64,000 nt of DNA from an uncultured Flavobacteriaceae bacterium (GTDB taxonomy: Bacteria > Bacteroidota > Bacteroidia > Flavobacteriales > Flavobacteriaceae). Of the stretch, positions 46,798 to 55,070 are shown piece after piece (the stretch's first letter is position 1; every line of letters begins with the position of its first letter). The position numbers and the translations under genes are program-made. The stretch spans positions 85,954 to 149,953 of the forward strand of contig CAKZOO010000067.1 of the NCBI GenBank assembly GCA_937136455.1, in the 5' to 3' direction. A model generated the notes under the pieces. It had not been told where the DNA came from and did not search any database. It was given only the letters and a program-made list of their open reading frames with translations.

Positions 46798-48141
46798 ATG
46801 GCAAAATTTGAATTAAAATTACCTCAGATGGGTGAAAGTGTAGCGGAAGCTACCTTGACTTCTTGGTTAAAAGAGGTTGGAGAAACAATAGAGCTCGACG
46901 AAGCAGTTGTTGAAATAGCAACTGATAAAGTTGATTCAGAAGTGCCTTCAGAAGTTGAAGGGGTTCTTGTTGAAAAACGATTTGAAGTCAATGATGTTGT
47001 TAAAGTGGGAGAGGTGATTGCTGTCATTGAAACGGACTCTGTTGTAGAATCAACAGCAGCTGTAAAAGAGATAGTAAAAGAAGAAATTCAAGCTCCTAAG
47101 GAGGTTGAAGTAATTGAAAAACAAGTGGAGCAGGTTCAGAAACAGATGACTCCATCGACCGAAACCTCTGAACGTTTTTATTCTCCACTCGTAAAAAATA
47201 TTGCAAAGCAAGAAGGGATTTCTTTGGCTGAATTAGATCAAATCACGGGAACTGGTTCTGAAGGTCGTGTGACTAAAAATGATATTTTATCCTATGTAGA
47301 AAATCGATCTGCAGCCCCTGTAGCAGTTAAAGTTGAAGCTCCAGTTATAGAGCAGCCTAAAGTAGTTGCTCAAGCTGTAGTAGCTCCACCCGTGACTCCT
47401 GCACCTAAAGCTCCTACCTATGTTTCTAATGATGATGATGAACGCATTCCCCTTTCTAGAATGGGTAAACTGATTGCGGATCATATGAAAGCATCCATTG
47501 CGACTTCAGCACATGTGCAAAGCTTTATCGAAGTTGATGTGACCAATGTAGTAGCATGGAGAGCGAAAGTTAAAAATCACTTTGAGCAACGAGAAGGAGA
47601 AAAATTGACCTTTACACCTATCTTTTTAGAGGCAGTTGCTTATGCTTTAAAAGAATATCCTTTATTAAATATTAGTTTAGAAGGAGATACGGTTATAAAG
47701 AAAAAGAATATCAATTTGGGAATGGCTGCAGCCTTGCCAGATGGAAACTTAATTGTTCCTGTGATCAAAAATGCTGATCGATTGAATTTAGTAGGAATGG
47801 CAGCACAGGTTAATGATTTAGCAAGAAGAGCAAGAAACAATCAATTAAAACCTGACGAAATTCAAGGAGGTACCTATACGGTGACCAATGTTGGGTCTTT
47901 TGGTTCTGTTTTTGGAACGCCAATCATCAATCAACCACAGGTTGGAATTTTAGCATTAGGAGCCATTCGAAAGATTCCTGCGGTTATCGAAACTAAAGAT
48001 GGGGACCTTATTGGAATACGCTCCAAGATGTTCTTGTCGCATTCTTACGACCACAGAGTGGTTAACGGAGCCTTAGGAGGTATGTTTATTGCTAAGGTTA
48101 AAGAGTATTTGGAGAATTGGGATATGAATCGTTTAGTTTAA
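46798..48141 (+). CDS. 2-oxo acid dehydrogenase E2 (dihydrolipoamide acyltransferase)
   Basis: A 447-residue acyltransferase core. The lipoyl domain carries the lipoylated Lys44 in EIATDKVDSEVPSE. A Glu/Val-rich linker follows, then the E1/E3-binding domain FYSPLVKNIAKQEGISLAEL, a Pro/Ala linker and the catalytic domain ending with His419 in SYDHRVVNGALGG. The usual catalytic motif is HxxxDG; here Asn423 replaces the Asp. No E1 or E3 gene is adjacent. Pyruvate, 2-oxoglutarate or branched-chain specificity cannot be decided, though the single lipoyl domain suits the latter two. Confidence 0.9.
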   Translation: MAKFELKLPQMGESVAEATLTSWLKEVGETIELDEAVVEIATDKVDSEVPSEVEGVLVEKRFEVNDVVKVGEVIAVIETDSVVESTAAVKEIVKEEIQAPKEVEVIEKQVEQVQKQMTPSTETSERFYSPLVKNIAKQEGISLAELDQITGTGSEGRVTKNDILSYVENRSAAPVAVKVEAPVIEQPKVVAQAVVAPPVTPAPKAPTYVSNDDDERIPLSRMGKLIADHMKASIATSAHVQSFIEVDVTNVVAWRAKVKNHFEQREGEKLTFTPIFLEAVAYALKEYPLLNISLEGDTVIKKKNINLGMAAALPDGNLIVPVIKNADRLNLVGMAAQVNDLARRARNNQLKPDEIQGGTYTVTNVGSFGSVFGTPIINQPQVGILALGAIRKIPAVIETKDGDLIGIRSKMFLSHSYDHRVVNGALGGMFIAKVKEYLENWDMNRLV

Positions 48142-48145
48142 TCTC

Positions 48146-48913
48146 ATGGAATTAAAACTCTCAAGACCTATTTGTTTTTTTGATCTCGAAACCACCGGAA
48201 TCAATGTCGCTAAAGATCGCATCGTGGAAATTTCAGTGCTTAAAGTATATCCTAACGGAACCAAGGAATCGAAGACTTGGCTTGTAAATCCGACCATTGA
48301 AATTCCTCAAGAAGCTATCGATATACATGGGATCTCCAATGAGAAAGTAGCCAATGAACCTACATTTAAAGAATTGTCTCGTGAAATTTATGATTTGATT
48401 AAAGATTCCGATTTAGGGGGTTACAATTCGGATCGATTTGACATTCCTCTACTTGCAGAAGAAATGCTTCGTGCTGAAATGGAATTTGATATGAAGAATA
48501 AAGTAGCAGTGGATGTTCAGACGATTTTTCACAAGATGGAAAAGAGAAACTTGGAAGCTGCTTATAAATTTTATTGCGATAAGGATTTAACCAATGCCCA
48601 CTCAGCTGAAGCAGATACTGAAGCGACTTATGAAGTTCTAAAAGCACAATTAGATCGCTATCAGGAATTGGACAACGATATTAAAAAATTATCGGAGTTT
48701 ACTCAGCGTAAAAAGTCATTAGACTTTGCGGGGTTTATTGTAGAAGACAAAGATGGAGAAGCTGTGTTTTCATTTGGAAAACACAAAAATCAAAAGGTAA
48801 AAGAGGTTTTGGCAAAAGAACCTGGTTATTTTGGATGGATTCAAAATGCAGATTTTCCACTCTATACTAAGAAGATACTCACTCAAATTCGATTAGAAGA
48901 CTTTAATAATTAG
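48146..48913 (+). CDS. DnaQ-family 3'-5' exonuclease
   Basis: A 255-residue DEDD exonuclease. ExoI is FFDLETTGINVAKDRIVEIS, ExoII is GGYNSDRFDIPLLAEEML and ExoIII is NAHSAEADTEATYEVL with the His-x4-Asp of DEDDh enzymes. A C-terminal domain of about 50 residues has FSFGKHKNQKVKEVLAKEPG and GWIQNADFPLYTKK, a small module often fused to such exonucleases. It may act in DNA repair or RNA turnover. It lies four bases after the E2 gene and three before the next. Confidence 0.88.
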   Translation: MELKLSRPICFFDLETTGINVAKDRIVEISVLKVYPNGTKESKTWLVNPTIEIPQEAIDIHGISNEKVANEPTFKELSREIYDLIKDSDLGGYNSDRFDIPLLAEEMLRAEMEFDMKNKVAVDVQTIFHKMEKRNLEAAYKFYCDKDLTNAHSAEADTEATYEVLKAQLDRYQELDNDIKKLSEFTQRKKSLDFAGFIVEDKDGEAVFSFGKHKNQKVKEVLAKEPGYFGWIQNADFPLYTKKILTQIRLEDFNN

Positions 48914-48916
48914 TGC

Positions 48917-49528
48917 ATGAAACTCATTTGTATTGGTAGAAATTACGCTGCACATATTGCAGAATTAGAAAATGAACGACCAGTAGATCCGGTTGTATTT
49001 ATTAAGCCTGATTCTTCGGTTCTTCCAAAAGAACAGGACTTTTATATCCCTGAATTTAGCGATGATGTTCATCACGAGGTAGAACTATTGGTTAAAATCA
49101 AAAAAGTAGGAAAACACATCGATCCTAAATTTTCTAATTTGTATTACGATGAAATCGGATTGGGAATTGATTTTACAGCACGTGACCTTCAATCAAAGCT
49201 CAAAGAAAAGGGTCTTCCTTGGGAAAAAGCAAAGGGATTTGATGGAGCTGCTGTCATTGGAAAGTGGGTTTCAAAAGATCGTTATACAGATTTGGAAAAT
49301 CTAAGTTTTGTATTAGAAAAGAATGGCGAAGTCGTTCAAGATGGGAATTCGAGTCTCATGTTGTGGCCTATCGACGAACTTATTTCTTATGTGTCTAAAT
49401 TCTTTACTCTTAAAAAAGGAGATATCATTTTTACAGGTACTCCTGCTGGAGTAAGTAAAGTACAATCAGGAGATGTTTTAGAGGGTCGTATCGAAGGCGA
49501 TTCATTCTTTAAGGTGAACGTTAAGTAG
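48917..49528 (+). CDS. Fumarylacetoacetate hydrolase family protein
   Basis: A 203-residue single-domain member of the FAH family. Family segments are MKLICIGRNYAAHIAELENE, VFIKPDSSVL, the metal-binding HHEVELLVKIKK, GIDFTARDLQSKLKEKGLPW and the C-terminal FTGTPAGVSKVQSGD. Relatives act as acylpyruvate hydrolases or oxaloacetate decarboxylases; which applies here is unclear. It is in line with the exonuclease and cinA genes with gaps of three and seven bases. Confidence 0.88.
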   Translation: MKLICIGRNYAAHIAELENERPVDPVVFIKPDSSVLPKEQDFYIPEFSDDVHHEVELLVKIKKVGKHIDPKFSNLYYDEIGLGIDFTARDLQSKLKEKGLPWEKAKGFDGAAVIGKWVSKDRYTDLENLSFVLEKNGEVVQDGNSSLMLWPIDELISYVSKFFTLKKGDIIFTGTPAGVSKVQSGDVLEGRIEGDSFFKVNVK

Positions 49529-49535
49529 GTTTTTG

Positions 49536-50783
49536 ATGAAAGCTGAGATTATTACCATTGGAGATGAAATCCTCATCGGACAAATAGTCGATAGCAATTC
49601 AGCATTTATAGCCAAAGCACTCAATGAGGTCGGAATCAGTGTGATTCAAATTACTTCTATTAGCGATGAACCAGAGTGTATACACAATGCGCTAGCACAG
49701 GCTCAGTCAAGAGCGGAACTAGTGATTACCACCGGTGGTTTGGGGCCCACCAAAGACGATCTTACCAAACAAACCCTTTGTGATTACTTCAGCGATGAAC
49801 TAGTAGAAAATACAGAACTGCTCAAGCATATTGAAGATCTTTTTGCAAAGTATGTGGAGACTCCAATTAATGAGTACAACCGATCACAACGCTTTCAACC
49901 TTCCAAAGCTGAATTACTCTTTAACACTTACGGTACAGCTCCAGGAATGTGGATGTCCAACGATAGAGGGGTTGTTGTTTCCATGCCAGGAGTTCCTTTT
50001 GAAATGAAAGCCATGGTCAAAGAACAATTACTGCCAAAAATTGTGGAACGCTTTAACAGGCCTTTTATCATTCACAAAACACTGGTGACCTATGGCCCAG
50101 GAGAAACAGCGATTGCGGAGCATATAGAAGCATTCGAAAAAAAGTTGCCAAAGCAAATAGGATTGGCTTATTTACCTAATTTAGGAAAAGTTCGACTGCG
50201 TTTAACGGCTAAGGGTTCTGATCAACAACAATTAGAAAATTTAATCGATCAATCCTACAGAGAACTTAAAAATCGATTAAAAGATTTTGTGGTTTCCTTA
50301 GGGGATGATGTGGATATTGAATTGGAAATTGCTCGATTGCTCACTGAGAAAAATAAAAGCTTAGCCATAGCAGAGAGTTTTACAGGAGGTGCACTATCAG
50401 CTCGTTTTACACAAAATCCTGGTGCTTCAGCCTATTATAAAGGATCTGTAGTGTCCTATGCAACCTCTGTAAAAGAAGAGGTGTTGGGAGTTTCAAAACA
50501 GTTGATCAAACAGTACTCAGTAGTAAGCTCACAAGTAGCTGAGGCTATGGCAATTGGCGTCAAAGTCAAACTAGAATCGGACTTTGCAATAGCAACTACC
50601 GGAAATGCAGGGCCTTCAAAGGGAGATTCAGATCAAGAAATTGGCACCGTTTTTATCGCGATAGCGACTCCAGAAGGTGTTTTTTCAAAAAAATACAGCA
50701 TGGGTAAAAACCGTGAACGCACCGTAGAGAAAGGGGTTAATCGTTCTTTATCACTTTTATTTGAAGAAATTTCAAAATTCTAG
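49536..50783 (+). CDS. cinA: CinA: nicotinamide-nucleotide amidase / ADP-ribose pyrophosphatase
   Basis: A 415-residue two-domain protein. The N-terminal MoaB-like domain has EIITIGDEILIGQIVDSNSA and TTGGLGPTKDDLTKQTLCDY. The C-terminal domain, starting near residue 250, has the amidase segment SLAIAESFTGGALSARFTQN and later TTGNAGPSKGDSDQEIGTVF. The family recycles pyridine nucleotides and repairs damaged ones. I use the ATG of MKAEIIT rather than the TTG one codon earlier. Confidence 0.95.
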   Translation: MKAEIITIGDEILIGQIVDSNSAFIAKALNEVGISVIQITSISDEPECIHNALAQAQSRAELVITTGGLGPTKDDLTKQTLCDYFSDELVENTELLKHIEDLFAKYVETPINEYNRSQRFQPSKAELLFNTYGTAPGMWMSNDRGVVVSMPGVPFEMKAMVKEQLLPKIVERFNRPFIIHKTLVTYGPGETAIAEHIEAFEKKLPKQIGLAYLPNLGKVRLRLTAKGSDQQQLENLIDQSYRELKNRLKDFVVSLGDDVDIELEIARLLTEKNKSLAIAESFTGGALSARFTQNPGASAYYKGSVVSYATSVKEEVLGVSKQLIKQYSVVSSQVAEAMAIGVKVKLESDFAIATTGNAGPSKGDSDQEIGTVFIAIATPEGVFSKKYSMGKNRERTVEKGVNRSLSLLFEEISKF

Positions 50784-50792
50784 ATAAGAAGT

Positions 50793-50823
50793 TTTGTAGA
50801 GCGATAAAAATGATTTAAATTTG
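50793..50823 (+). promoter_or_regulatory. Promoter of the rpmB-rpmG-DUF4295 unit
   Basis: TTTG at 50793-50796 and TAAATTTG at 50816-50823 are separated by exactly 19 bases, a perfect match to the Bacteroidota consensus TTTG-N19-TAnnTTTG. It lies 33 bases before rpmB and is the best promoter in the window. Confidence 0.8.
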
Positions 50824-50856
50824 CAGCCTGTTTAAAATAACTCAAGAAGAATAGAG

Positions 50857-51093
50857 ATGTCTAAAGTTTGTGAAATTAGTGGAAAGAAAGCGATGGTTGG
50901 AAACAATGTTTCTTTCTCTATCAATAAAACAAAGAGAAGATTTGAAGTAAATCTTTCAAAGAAACGTTTTTATATTCCTGAAGAGGATAAGTGGATTACG
51001 TTGAAAGTATCTGCAAAAACTTTAAAAACGATTAATAAAAAAGGAATTTCTGCCGTTTTAAAAGAAGCGGGAAAAACTGGATTGGTAAAATAA
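50857..51093 (+). CDS. rpmB: 50S ribosomal protein L28
   Basis: A 78-residue protein near the E site. It begins MSKVCEISGKKAMVGNNVSF and has NKTKRRFEVNLSKKRFYIPE and VSAKTLKTINKKGISAVL. Only one Cys is present, so this is the zinc-free form. It is the first gene of a three-gene unit with L33 and a DUF4295 protein. Confidence 0.97.
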   Translation: MSKVCEISGKKAMVGNNVSFSINKTKRRFEVNLSKKRFYIPEEDKWITLKVSAKTLKTINKKGISAVLKEAGKTGLVK

Positions 51094-51111
51094 TCCTAAA
51101 AAGGAATAAAG

Positions 51112-51294
51112 ATGGCAAAAAAAGGGAATAGAATTCAGGTTATTTTAGAGTGTACTGAGCACAAAGAGTCAGGTATGCCAGGAACATCTCGTTACATCAC
51201 TACTAAGAACAAAAAGAATACGCCAGATAGAATGGAAATCAAAAAATTCAATCCTATCTTAAAGCGTATGACGGTACATAAAGAAATTAAATAA
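51112..51294 (+). CDS. rpmG: 50S ribosomal protein L33, zinc-free form
   Basis: A 60-residue protein with [40 protein letters not shown] and the terminal MTVHKEIK. The two CxxC pairs of zinc-binding L33 are missing; a single Cys remains. AAGGAAT lies ten bases before the ATG. It follows rpmB by 18 bases. Confidence 0.97.
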   Translation: MAKKGNRIQVILECTEHKESGMPGTSRYITTKNKKNTPDRMEIKKFNPILKRMTVHKEIK

Positions 51295-51303
51295 TAGAAG
51301 ACC

Positions 51304-51456
51304 ATGGCAAAGAAAACAGTAGCATCTTTACAGACTAGTTCGAAGCGATTAACCAAGGCTATTAAAATGGTTAAGTCTCCTAAATCTGGAGCTTATACAT
51401 TTGTTGAGTCTGTGATGCCACCAGAAATGGTTAACGATTGGTTAGATAAAAAATAA
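51304..51456 (+). CDS. DUF4295 small basic protein, probable ribosomal protein
   Basis: A 50-residue basic protein beginning MAKKTVASLQTSSKRLTKAI and ending VMPPEMVNDWLDKK. It starts nine bases after rpmG, and that fixed position plus its composition identifies the Bacteroidota-specific DUF4295 family. As I recall, a protein of this family was seen in the Flavobacterium johnsoniae ribosome structure and named bL38; I could not verify this. A ribosomal role is well supported by context. Confidence 0.85.
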   Translation: MAKKTVASLQTSSKRLTKAIKMVKSPKSGAYTFVESVMPPEMVNDWLDKK

Positions 51457-51478
51457 TCCTCGGATTAATTGACGATAT

Positions 51479-51508
51479 AAAGCTGCTTTTTTAGGCAGCT
51501 TTTTTTTT
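51479..51508 (+). terminator. Intrinsic terminator after the DUF4295 gene
   Basis: AAAGCTGC (51479-51486) and GCAGCTTT (51495-51502) pair around an eight-base loop and run into nine T residues. It closes the L28-L33-DUF4295 unit. Confidence 0.9.
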
Positions 51509-51539
51509 GTGTTAATGCTTAGGGATAGTTGTATCTTTG
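51506..51539 (+). promoter_or_regulatory. Putative ftsY promoter
   Basis: TATCTTTG (51532-51539) is an exact -7 match 19 bases before ftsY. TTTG at 51506-51509, at the end of the preceding terminator T-run, could serve as -33 with a 22-base spacer. Confidence 0.5.
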
Positions 51540-51558
51540 CCCTTAAATAGTTTAGAAT

Positions 51559-52521
51559 ATGAGTTTTTTTAAGAAGATATTTTCATCGGAGAAAAAGGAG
51601 CGATTAGATCAGGGTTTAGAGAAATCTAAAACCTCATTTTTTAGTAAATTAGAAAAGGCTGTAGTTGGAAAAGACAAGGTTGACGATGAAATTCTAGATG
51701 ATTTAGAAGATGTACTCATCAGTTCTGATGTTGGAGTTAATACAACTCTCAAAATCATTGAGCGAATTGAAGCTCGTGTTAAAAGAGATAAATACGTAGG
51801 AACGGATGCACTTAACTCCATTCTTAGAGAAGAGGTGGCAGGGTTGTTATCTGAAAACAATTCAGAAGATGCCAAGGATTTTGCATTGAATTCAACTCAT
51901 AAGCCACATGTGATCATGGTAGTTGGTGTTAATGGGGCTGGTAAGACCACTACGATCGGAAAACTCGCTCATCAATACAAGTCAAAAGGCTTCAAAGTTG
52001 TTCTTGGAGCAGCCGATACCTTTAGAGCAGCAGCTATTGATCAACTTCAGGTATGGGCTGATCGCGTTGATGTTCCAATTGTAAAACAAAAGATGGGTTC
52101 CGATCCTGCATCAGTTGCTTTTGATGCACTAAGTGCGGGAGTTGCTCAGGGAGCAGATTTGGTTATTGTCGATACTGCTGGTAGGCTGCACAATAAGGTG
52201 AATTTGATGAATGAGCTCACCAAGATTAAACGCGTCATGGATAAGGTGGTTCCTGAGGCTCCTCATGAAATACTTTTAGTATTGGATGGATCTACGGGTC
52301 AAAATGCCTTTGAACAAGCAAAACAATTTACAAAGGCAACAGAAGTAAACGCCTTAGCAATAACAAAATTAGACGGTACCGCTAAAGGTGGTGTTGTCAT
52401 CGGAATTTCAGATGAATTTCAGGTGCCTGTTAAGTATATTGGAGTCGGAGAGAAGATGGAAGATCTTCAAGTGTTTAACAAAATGGAATTCGTCGATTCA
52501 TTCTTCAACAAAGTTCAATAA
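51559..52521 (+). CDS. ftsY: Signal recognition particle receptor FtsY
   Basis: A 320-residue SRP GTPase, partner of Ffh at the membrane. After a short charged N-terminus (MSFFKKIFSSEKKERLDQGL) come the N domain and the G domain with [40 protein letters not shown] and TKLDGTAKGG. The long acidic A domain of E. coli FtsY is missing, as in many bacteria. Its stop overlaps the rimO start by one base. Confidence 0.97.
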   Translation: MSFFKKIFSSEKKERLDQGLEKSKTSFFSKLEKAVVGKDKVDDEILDDLEDVLISSDVGVNTTLKIIERIEARVKRDKYVGTDALNSILREEVAGLLSENNSEDAKDFALNSTHKPHVIMVVGVNGAGKTTTIGKLAHQYKSKGFKVVLGAADTFRAAAIDQLQVWADRVDVPIVKQKMGSDPASVAFDALSAGVAQGADLVIVDTAGRLHNKVNLMNELTKIKRVMDKVVPEAPHEILLVLDGSTGQNAFEQAKQFTKATEVNALAITKLDGTAKGGVVIGISDEFQVPVKYIGVGEKMEDLQVFNKMEFVDSFFNKVQ

Positions 52522-53828
52522 TGAGAACCAAAAGCCTTAAGAAAAATAAAATCAATGTTGTGACTCTTGGATGTTCTAAAAACATCTATGATTCAGAAGT
52601 GTTGATGGGTCAGTTAAAAGCTTCCAATAAGGATGTAGTTCACCAGGGAGAGGGAAATATTGTAGTTGTCAATACCTGTGGTTTTATTGCCAATGCTAAA
52701 GAAGAAAGCGTTAATACGATCTTAGAGTACGCTGCACAAAAGGAGGAAGGACTTATTGATCAGCTCTATGTGATGGGATGTTTATCCGAGCGTTATAAGC
52801 CAGATTTGGAGAAGGAAATTCCCGATGTAGATCAGTATTTTGGAACTACAGATTTACCAAATCTCTTAAAGGTATTGGAGGCTGATTACAAGCATGAACT
52901 CATTGGGGAACGTTTAACCACGACACCAAAAAATTACGCCTATTTAAAAATCGCAGAGGGATGTGATCGTCCTTGTTCTTTTTGTGCAATTCCACTGATG
53001 CGTGGTAAACACAAATCAACTCCTATCGAAGATTTGGTCAAAGAGGCTGAGAAATTAGCTGCTGATGGAGTTAAAGAATTGATTTTAATTGCTCAGGATT
53101 TGACCTATTACGGTTTAGATCTTTACAAAAAAAGAGCCTTGGCAGATTTGTTAAGCGAATTGGTTAAAATCGAGGGAATCGAATGGATTCGTTTGCACTA
53201 TGCTTTTCCAACTGGCTTTCCAGAGGATGTGTTGGATTTGATGAAGCAAGAGCCAAAAATTTGTAATTATATCGATATACCACTTCAGCATATTTCCGAT
53301 TCGATACTCAAGAGTATGAGAAGAGGAACAACCAAAGAAAAGACTACAAAACTCATTGAAACTTTTAGATCAAAAGTGCCTGGAATTACGATTCGTACCA
53401 CACTTATTGTAGGATATCCGGGTGAAACAGAGGAGGATTTTCAACAGTTGAAAGATTGGGTGTCGGAAATGCGTTTTGATCGATTGGGATGCTTTACCTA
53501 TTCTCACGAAGAAGATACCCATGCCTATCAGCTGGTGGATGATGTTCCTCAGGATGTGAAAGAAGCGAGAGCTTCTGAGATCATGGACTTACAATCTCAA
53601 ATTTCATGGGAGCTCAATCAAGAAAAGGTTGGTAAGACTTATCGTTGTATGGTAGATCGAAAAGAAGGAAATTACTTCGTAGCTCGAACGGAATCTGATT
53701 CTCCAGATGTCGATAACGAAGTGTTAGTCGATGCGACTAAACACTATCTAAGAGTTGGTGATTTTGTAAGTATTAAGATTGATGAAGCAGCTGATTTTGA
53801 TCTCTATGGAACTCCAATAGAGGACTAA
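52521..53828 (+). CDS. rimO: Ribosomal protein S12 methylthiotransferase RimO
   Basis: Radical SAM enzyme that adds a methylthio group to an Asp of S12. The 435-residue protein has the N-terminal cluster Cys in TLGCSKNIYDSEVLMGQL, NTCGFI and VMGCLSERY. The radical SAM CX3CX2C is in AEGCDRPCSFCAIPLMRGKH. A C-terminal TRAM domain has GKTYRCMVDRKEGNYFVART. YDSE in the first motif and overall length favour RimO over MiaB. It is coupled to ftsY. Confidence 0.95.
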   Translation: MRTKSLKKNKINVVTLGCSKNIYDSEVLMGQLKASNKDVVHQGEGNIVVVNTCGFIANAKEESVNTILEYAAQKEEGLIDQLYVMGCLSERYKPDLEKEIPDVDQYFGTTDLPNLLKVLEADYKHELIGERLTTTPKNYAYLKIAEGCDRPCSFCAIPLMRGKHKSTPIEDLVKEAEKLAADGVKELILIAQDLTYYGLDLYKKRALADLLSELVKIEGIEWIRLHYAFPTGFPEDVLDLMKQEPKICNYIDIPLQHISDSILKSMRRGTTKEKTTKLIETFRSKVPGITIRTTLIVGYPGETEEDFQQLKDWVSEMRFDRLGCFTYSHEEDTHAYQLVDDVPQDVKEARASEIMDLQSQISWELNQEKVGKTYRCMVDRKEGNYFVARTESDSPDVDNEVLVDATKHYLRVGDFVSIKIDEAADFDLYGTPIED

Positions 53829-53834
53829 ATAGAT

Positions 53835-54983
53835 TTAATTCCCCTGTCTTTTTCTCTTTTTTTCATAGCGGTAAATCTCTTCACCTAAAGCACTAAGAAA
53901 AGGAATGCCTATCTCATCGTATTCGTAATTATTGTCGTTAAAGATTTGATTTCTATTAACTAAGATCGTTGCGATTAAGATGAATTCAACCTTGTTTTTA
54001 GAATTAGTAATATAAGCACAATCGGTTAAGGTTCCGTAGGCATACCCAACCTTATTGTAAATTTTAAATTCTTCAGGAATAGGTTTTTTGGAGTCGCCAA
54101 AGAGAAAGAATTTTCCATAACTATCGTAGTATTCTTTGGAGTCATATCCCACTTCTCTAGGGAGACTGCTCATGCTTTTGAGTAAGAAATTTCGTTGTTC
54201 AATTGACAAATCAAAACCTTGGTCATCGTTGAATAGTTGAGGGAAAATCACTCGTTTTAATACTTCGTATTGGCTTTGAATCGGATAGTAATTCTTGAGA
54301 CTAAAGTCATAGGGCTCGTAAATAGTGCTCTCACCATATACAAATCCTCTTCCTTTCTTTAGGTGATTCATGTTCAATGGAGTAGAGGGCTTGTCCTTTT
54401 CAAATCGAAGTACATGTGAAGATTGGCTTTCTGGATTGATGACTAGAGCTGTTCGATCCAATCGATTGGCATTAGCAGTGGAGAGTCGATGTGCTATTCT
54501 AAAGTGATCAATCCCCTTTGAGTGGATGGTCGAATTGATGTGTTCTTTGCCCAGAAATTCATAGAGTCTGTTATAAGCCGTATTGCTGCTCACTGCAAAT
54601 AGTTCTTGAAGTGTCTTTTTAAAACTTGTTGTGAGGGTGTCATTGACTAATTTATATGGAGTTTTGTAGTCAATGCCCATCTGATGTAGCTTTTCTAAAC
54701 TCATCACAGCCACTGGAAATTTAACCGTGCTTGCAGGATAGAAATAATTGTTGTCATCCACCCTGTAGAGGTGTTCTTTAAATTCAATTCCAGTTGAAGT
54801 TCTATTGATTTGAGCAAAGAGAATTTGAAGCTGATAATCATCGGAAGCTTCAAAAACAGCAGTCAATCGTTTGTCTTTTGAGGATAGTGCAAAATCTAAT
54901 GCATTGCTGTATTTTTTAGTAGATACACAACTCAAAAGAGTTGTAAAAACAAGACTTGCAATTAGAATTCTGTAGGTTGGCAT
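53835..54983 (-). CDS. Class A beta-lactamase-like serine hydrolase, lipoprotein
   Basis: A 382-residue protein with a lipoprotein signal (MPTYRILIASLVFTTLLSC, Cys at residue 19). The SxxK motif is S85TVK88 in FYPASTVKFPVAVMSL, and an SxN motif appears in AVSSNTAYNRLYEF. The KTG box seems to be KVG in IYNKVGYAYGTL. The extra length and changed third motif argue against a typical secreted beta-lactamase. It may instead act on peptidoglycan or peptides. It converges on rimO with six bases between stops. Confidence 0.82.
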   Translation of the reverse strand: MPTYRILIASLVFTTLLSCVSTKKYSNALDFALSSKDKRLTAVFEASDDYQLQILFAQINRTSTGIEFKEHLYRVDDNNYFYPASTVKFPVAVMSLEKLHQMGIDYKTPYKLVNDTLTTSFKKTLQELFAVSSNTAYNRLYEFLGKEHINSTIHSKGIDHFRIAHRLSTANANRLDRTALVINPESQSSHVLRFEKDKPSTPLNMNHLKKGRGFVYGESTIYEPYDFSLKNYYPIQSQYEVLKRVIFPQLFNDDQGFDLSIEQRNFLLKSMSSLPREVGYDSKEYYDSYGKFFLFGDSKKPIPEEFKIYNKVGYAYGTLTDCAYITNSKNKVEFILIATILVNRNQIFNDNNYEYDEIGIPFLSALGEEIYRYEKKRKRQGN

Positions 54984-55057
54984 AAAGGCTAACGTTAATT
55001 TTATTCTAAAATTAGTGAATATCTCATTTAGCTGCTCCCTAGTCTAAGCTTATTTTT

Positions 55058-55065
55058 TAAATTTG
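55058..55065 (+). promoter_or_regulatory. Putative -7 box, very close to the PPIase-related lipoprotein start
   Basis: TAAATTTG matches TAnnTTTG exactly and ends five bases before the ATG, so transcription would start at about the start codon. Confidence 0.45.
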
Positions 55066-55070
55066 TAACA

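Noticed and set aside
53835..54983. Acquired beta-lactamase
   Set aside because: SxxK and SxN motifs are present, but the protein is a long lipoprotein with an altered third motif (KVG) and no mobile context.
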